Assembly (NCBI GenBank): GCA_018340805.1
Contig: JACMZG010001908.1
Coordinates: 17,542,595-17,606,594, forward strand
Length of the DNA stretch: 64,000 bases
Source: Microvelia longipes
Lineage: Eukaryota; Arthropoda; Insecta; Hemiptera; Veliidae
Reading direction: 5' to 3'
Shown: in pieces, positions 59,506 through 64,000 of the stretch
Numbering within the stretch: position 1 is the stretch's first letter
How the letters are laid out: each line of letters opens with the position of its first letter
The notes under the pieces: generated by a model
Told to the model about the DNA's origin: nothing
The model's input: only the letters and a program-made list of their open reading frames with translations
Databases searched by the model: none
Made by a program: the position numbers and the translations under genes

Positions 59506-62500
59506 CTGAAAAAGAGAGAAAAGACATTTATTACTGGTTTATAGTATATTATTTCTGTCTAAAATAACTATACATCTAAATTAAATGTATCCAAACCTTC
59601 ATAATTATATTTTAAGAAACATTTGCGTTTTCGGAGTAATTTAGTATGGTAAATTCAATTATATTATTTACAAATAAAAGGGTTGAACTTCATCCTTATC
59701 AACTTAAAGCCAATAGTTGTCATTAAAAATTGATTAATGAATGAATATATTAATTTGAATCTTTCAAAAGATTTTGAAAGAACAAAAAGAACTTAATTTT
59801 TCTCAAAAACTTACAGTCTTGCAAGCTTAATAAAGTTTACAAAAGTAGTTTAAAAAGTAGAAAAAACATGAAACTTTACATTGGAACAGTATGTCATCTA
59901 AGTATTTTTACTTTTCCTCATTTATACCGTAGGTACATAGGATAGGATTATGTTAGCAAAAATCCAAAACCGGGATGTCAATGGAATTATCTCTTTCAGG
60001 TGTTATCAAGGCCTCCTGAGTGGTTTTTACTAAGTTGTCTATCTGTATGTGTGTGTGTGTGTCTGTTATCATAGTAGCTCCTAGTGTATTTATACTAGAG
60101 AGGTGAATCTTTGTACAAAAATCAGTCCACCACTGTAGATGTGCTTTTCGGAAAATAATTTTTAATGACATCATTAATCTGCAATAATGACTCAGCCAAA
60201 TGTATAAAACTCAGAAACATGATGCGATCAGATTGAAATTTGGCATGAATATGTACTAAGCTTCATCTCATTATCAGCATTAGTTTAATTTTTATCAAAT
60301 GACTTGTGAACATTTTTTTTAAATAGGGAAATAATCCAATTTAATTGAAATTTGGAACAAGTGTATAACTTTACATAATTAATTAGTTCACTAAGTTCAC
60401 CAAATTTTGTTTCAATAAGACAAGTATATCTATGATTTTTGTTGGATCATAAAAGTTAAGCAGCATTGAGCATGGTCAATGAATGCTGCACGGGTGACTG
60501 CTAAGAATGAAACGGATGCATTTACTATTTGAGGACAAGTGAAGTGAGTCAGAAGCAGGGAGGATGAGCGTAGTAAATCAAAAAGTGAGGTACCACGTAC
60601 CCAATTTTTTAAAATAATTTTACAATTAAATTGGTTAGAACATATTTTATAGAGCCATTAATCTTCTTTCTTTTTAATCTATTAATTTTCTATAGGGATT
60701 TGAATGCCAAAATAATTAAAAATCTGTTTCCTATCAACATGGTCAGTACCAGGGGTGTCAGACTTAAATAGAGAGGGTAGTCAACACATGAGACTGATGA
60801 CTGCGCTGAGGGGCCACTGGTGGCCAATATTTATGTCAAAACACTTTTGTACTTAACCACTTTTTTTTCTTCCGAAAAAAATAATTTATTTTAGCTAATT
60901 TTAGTAGTTCAAATTGCTGGGTTTTATTTACAGCTGTATTTTTAACAATAATTGTCAAAACATATAACTATAACTAGTTCAAAAAGCTAGCTAATCCATG
61001 ATTTCAAAATTACCAATTAATATTTTATATTAATTGTTATTTGTTTAAGTTAATGATACATTCAGTATCTTATGGCCTTAAGTTAGTATTTTTAACTGTA
61101 AAAAACAACTTGAGATTTAAAGATATTACGTGATCCTATTGATTTCCTCATAATACATAAAAGAGTATGTGTGCAGTTAGTTAAAAAGCGGGATAGTTGG
61201 GTGAATTTAATTGGTCAGTTACTAATTTGTCTCCAGTGGTCACCTTCAGTTGTTTTCCTTGTTGACCAGCAGTTACTGTTCACTTCACAACCTTTATGTA
61301 GTGTAGGTTATAAGATCGGTTGTCAGTACTTCTTCAGCAAGTCTCAGGAACTAAAAAATCTTTTGGAGGTCTAATAAAGTTTTCTTTTTTAAGTTAAAAA
61401 CCTTTCTTCTTTCAGTTGTTATGTAAATATCTATTTTCTATAAAAAAGTAAATTTACATAGGAAACCCTAACATAAAATATAGGGAGTTGAAAATTGTGT
61501 GAAGTGGGAAGCTGAAATATTTCCCCAGATGGTTAGCAGCAAGTTAGTAGTAAGTTAAGTTTATCATGGGCAGAACACCTAAACTACATCATACCACTAA
61601 ATGAAATATGACCTTACACAAAAAATTCATGAAACTGTATTAACAAATAAATAATTAAAAGAGGAGTAGTTACCGTCGTCGGGGGAATGTGTGTGAAGGC
61701 TGTCAGCGGAGCATTTAATCAAGTGAACAATGTAACCTTTGAGATTTTCATCACCCATCTGATAGAGAGTAACTAAACACCTGTAGATCCACTTATCTTC
61801 CACAAAGTCTTCTTTCAAAGGTAAATTTTGGATTAAAGCTGGCACAACCTGCAAACATTCGATCAACACTATTTTAATAAAATTAAAAAGTGGTTACAAC
61901 TCTTTTTTTGAGTTCTTGGCATCACAAAATCTCAAATCAATAGCCTAACATCTATTTAAATGAACAACACCTGTAGCGCTGTTCATTCCTTCACACAAAA
62001 ATCAAAGAAGTCCCAGACTGTCTACAGCATAATGTGCTAATTAACCTAGGAAACATATAATTATCTCAAGTGAGATCCTAAGTCTAAAGAGAGAACATAA
62101 AAACAGTAAGATTTGCATAAAAGATGATTAAAAAGTTATTTATAGAAAAAAAGCCAAGAGTAAAAACAGATTTGGATTTTTACAATTTTTATTCTTGTCC
62201 TCATGTAAAATTCCAAAATTCAAAATTGTTCTCAGTTTTAGCTATGTTACGGGATTAATTATTAAACAAACATCAATAAAATAAATTTTAAACTAAAAAA
62301 TGTTAAGTTATTTAATAAAAAATGTAAATTCACCTTATCTAAAGGAACAGCAGCTGGATTACTTAAAATTAATTTTGATAAAGATCCACAAATATTGTCA
62401 AGGACTTTGGGATTCTTTTCTACAGATAGGACTCCAGATAGTGCGTTTAATAATTCAGGATAGTTACTGTATGTAAATATTAAGGAAATTATTTATGAAA

Positions 62501-63865
62501 TATTAATTTTAAATATAAATTTAAAATTAAATGTAATTATCACCCAGCCATCCATATTACCATCAACCATATTATTACTGTACTCTAATAATAGTAATAA
62601 ATGATATTCTAATATAATATTGTGATAAAATAAACAAGTAAAATCTTTAAAAGACTTAAAAAAACTTTAACTCCGAAGAATAAAAAGGATACGATAAAAC
62701 TGTTTCCTTGCCATGAAGAGCATACTCTCCCAGGAAGTACACAGAGTTGTTCCTAGCCAACGTGTCGTTATCTTTAGTCATACAGAGTATGTATGGTAGG
62801 AACGGGTTCATATGGGTAGATACATAGAGTCCTAGGGGCTGCAAGCACTCTGCCAAGGAGCCCATCAGGTTGGATCTCTTGGTAGAGTCATCCGCACTTT
62901 CATCCATCTGAAAGTAATACATAGCATAACCAATATAATTGCAAGAAGGTGATCAATTTTTTTATCATAGAATTAGCATAGGAGCCAATTGAAATTATAC
63001 ATTTATTTCTTTATTTTTACTTAATTTGTAATAAAAAATGGTCGATATTTCATAAATAAATACTTAAATTATTTCAGGATTTTAAATATAGAAACTATAT
63101 TGTGATTTTCACCTTCTCAGTTTCTTTAAAAAATCGTGACAAAGGGGTTTTTCCAATGAAATCGTAACTTTTATGAAAAGAGTTTTAACAGCCAAAAGTT
63201 AATTAAAATAAATCACTTTATGAAAAATTTAAGAAACTAATATACATATCATAACATTGATCACTCTTTCATTATCAATTTCTTATCAGCAACGGTGGCG
63301 CTGCTAAGGTCTTTGAATCACGAATAATGAATGGGCACACTTACTCTATCTTTAAGAAGAGGGATGAAATGTGAGAAATAATTAGAGAACTGCTCGGAGG
63401 TAACTGCTTTTCCTAGACAAGGTATAACATCTAGAGCTGTATCTATCAGACCATCGTCGTATTCTTCTTCTTCCTCCTCTTGCTGACATTCAGTCTATAT
63501 AACACAATACAGAAACAAATATAACAATGACAAACAACAATGTAAACTAATGAGTGTGATAAAATGTGAATTAGTGAAATTATTTAGACATCGAAAGAAT
63601 GTAAACAAGTAAAATTATAAAAATATAGATAATAATTTGCTGTAGACAATTTAAAGCAATTAATCGATAGTTACCTTTTTGAGTAGAATGTCTTTGACAC
63701 AAGCTAGGATATTTTCTTTACTCTGACCATCTATTTTAGGACCAATATCTTGTAGTATTGTTTGAAATCGTTCTAATAGATTCATGACTACCTCTCTATC
63801 ATCGTCTGTGCTTATTATGAGACACGACTTTATTATTAGATTACGAACTACTTGCATATGGTAAG
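59378..63865 (-). CDS. IPO4: Importin-4, C-terminal part (six exons; 5' part beyond the window)
   Basis: Importin-4 is an importin-beta-type receptor built of HEAT repeats; it carries cargoes such as histones H3/H4 into the nucleus and is unloaded by RAN-GTP. Six minus-strand exons join in frame: 63865-63675, 63494-63345, 62907-62693, 62466-62334, 61848-61674 and 59505-59378 (stop), 992 bases, about 330 residues. Landmarks in order: YHMQVV; an acidic loop QQEEEEEEYDDG (the human protein has a similar acid stretch); LMGSLAECLQPLG; LDNICGSLSKLIL; LPLKEDFVEDKW; and a C terminus ending LLKQVCAS. All junctions obey GT-AG and phases agree. The usual protein is about 1,080 residues, so roughly two thirds lies past 64,000. 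It converges on LZTR1. Confidence 0.93.
59907..60611 (+). mobile_element. 5S-promoter element, copy M (inside the last importin-4 intron)
   Basis: Starts TTTTTACTTTTCCTCATTTA / TACCGTAGG. Has a 5S block at about 60440-60505 (GTTAAGCAGCATTGAGCATG, ...CACGGGTGACTGCT, with a small insertion) and ends ...CGTACCCAATTTTTT. It lies on the strand opposite to the host gene. Confidence 0.85.
60612..61673. other. Importin-4 intron, rest
   Basis: Around 60750 the sequence CCAGGGGTGTCAGACTTAA resembles one end of a hAT element, but no partner end was found. A plus-strand open frame at 61171-61374 starts with GTG and has no recognisable domain. Confidence 0.5.
61674..61848 (-). CDS. IPO4: Importin-4 exon E
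   Basis: Acceptor CGAATGTTTGCAG, donor GACG|GTAACT (phase 1 out). Contains VVPALIQNLPLKEDFVEDKW, the clearest importin-4 signature (human LPLKEDLEE). Confidence 0.9.
61849..62333. other. Importin-4 intron D-E
   Basis: AT-rich; nothing else seen. Confidence 0.7.
62334..62466 (-). CDS. IPO4: Importin-4 exon D
   Basis: Acceptor TTTACATACAG, donor AAG|GTGAAT. Encodes NYPELLNALSGVLSVEKNPK and then VLDNICGSLSKLIL, matching the conserved DNICGAL motif of importin-4. Too short to appear as a long open frame. Confidence 0.88.
62693..62907 (-). CDS. IPO4: Importin-4 exon C
   Basis: Acceptor ATGTATTACTTTCAG, then MDESADDSTKRSNLMGSLAE; the donor is the weaker TATC|GTATCC. That donor was chosen because it restores the frame (split codon TC+T, Ser) and the homology ETVLS-NYPELLNAL; the nearer ACA|GTTTTA would break both. 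Confidence 0.85.
62943..63300. mobile_element. MITE family B, copy 2 (in an importin-4 intron)
   Basis: Shares the ends (AAGGTGATCAATTTTTTTATC; TTGATCACTCTTTCATTATC / AATTTCTTATCAGCAACGGTG) and the inner TTTCAGGATTTTAAATATAG with 30873-31686, but is less than half as long, so large internal deletions or additions separate the copies. Confidence 0.75.
63345..63494 (-). CDS. IPO4: Importin-4 exon B (acidic loop)
   Basis: Acceptor TGTGTTATATAG, donor AGA|GTAAGT, phase 0 at both ends, 50 codons. TECQQEEEEEEYDDG gives the acidic loop between HEAT repeats; ends FIPLLKDR. Confidence 0.9.
63675..63865 (-). CDS. IPO4: Importin-4 exon A
   Basis: Acceptor ...CTCTTTTGACAG, donor AAG|GTAACT. Enters with two bases of a split codon and leaves in phase 0. 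Encodes YHMQVVRNLIIKSCL...ending CVKDILLKK. Confidence 0.9.
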
Positions 63866-64000
63866 CTGTCAAAAGAGTAACAAATTCACTATTAATATTT
63901 TATAATCTACATAGTAGAGAAAGGCGAGAATACGATAGCCTAAGTAAAAAAATATATTTATTTTAATGAATATACATGCTCAGCGAAAAGTGAATTTATA
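63866..64000. other. Importin-4 intron upstream of exon A
   Basis: AT-rich intron sequence running off the window; no exon seen. Confidence 0.6.

Noticed and set aside
60740..60840. Complete hAT element starting CAGGGGTGTCAGAC
   Set aside because: Only one end is recognisable and no 8 bp duplication could be found.
61171..61374. Plus-strand gene inside the importin-4 intron
   Set aside because: It begins with GTG, shows no domain, and runs against the host gene without promoter or poly(A) signals.

Overview
This is an animal nuclear-genome window. It is strongly AT-rich, with long (TA)n microsatellites, GT-AG introns, AATAAA poly(A) signals and a dense load of non-autonomous mobile elements. 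The two recognisable genes, an insect-like TATA/initiator core promoter and the 5S-type repeats fit an arthropod, most likely an insect; I cannot name the species. No bacterial operon, rRNA operon, CRISPR array or intact tRNA gene is visible.

Layout. 1-48 kb is almost gene-free and made of layered small elements. The dominant one is a family of about 0.8-0.95 kb (13 copies or fragments, both strands) that carries a recognisable 5S rRNA internal promoter and ends in a T-run. Other families are a 157-166 bp hairpin MITE (2 copies), a 'TA'-flanked 505 bp MITE, a 1.54 kb foldback element with about 604 bp inverted arms, two hAT-type elements with 8 bp target duplications, a tRNA-like SINE family, a MITE shared with an importin intron, and palindromic elements with a hammerhead-like core, one inserted into another element with a 12 bp duplication. 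In this region I also predict, by eye, a two-exon minus-strand gene for a small secreted peptide (TATA and initiator near 8,634-8,660; signal-peptide exon 8,343-8,435; terminal exon 5,687-5,797; poly(A) signal 5,576-5,581), plus three weaker isolated candidate exons.

48-54 kb holds LZTR1 on the + strand. Its whole reading frame (776 aa, six kelch-type blades then two BTB-BACK units) is in one exon behind a splice acceptor, with a good candidate 5' UTR exon about 2 kb upstream; the intervening intron contains nested MITEs. 59.4-64 kb holds the 3' part of importin-4 on the - strand: six exons that I could join in frame, about 330 C-terminal residues to the stop codon. The two genes are convergent. 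LZTR1 is a CUL3 adaptor that targets RAS-family GTPases and importin-4 is a nuclear import receptor; nothing here suggests a functional link between them. The rest of importin-4 lies beyond 64,000.
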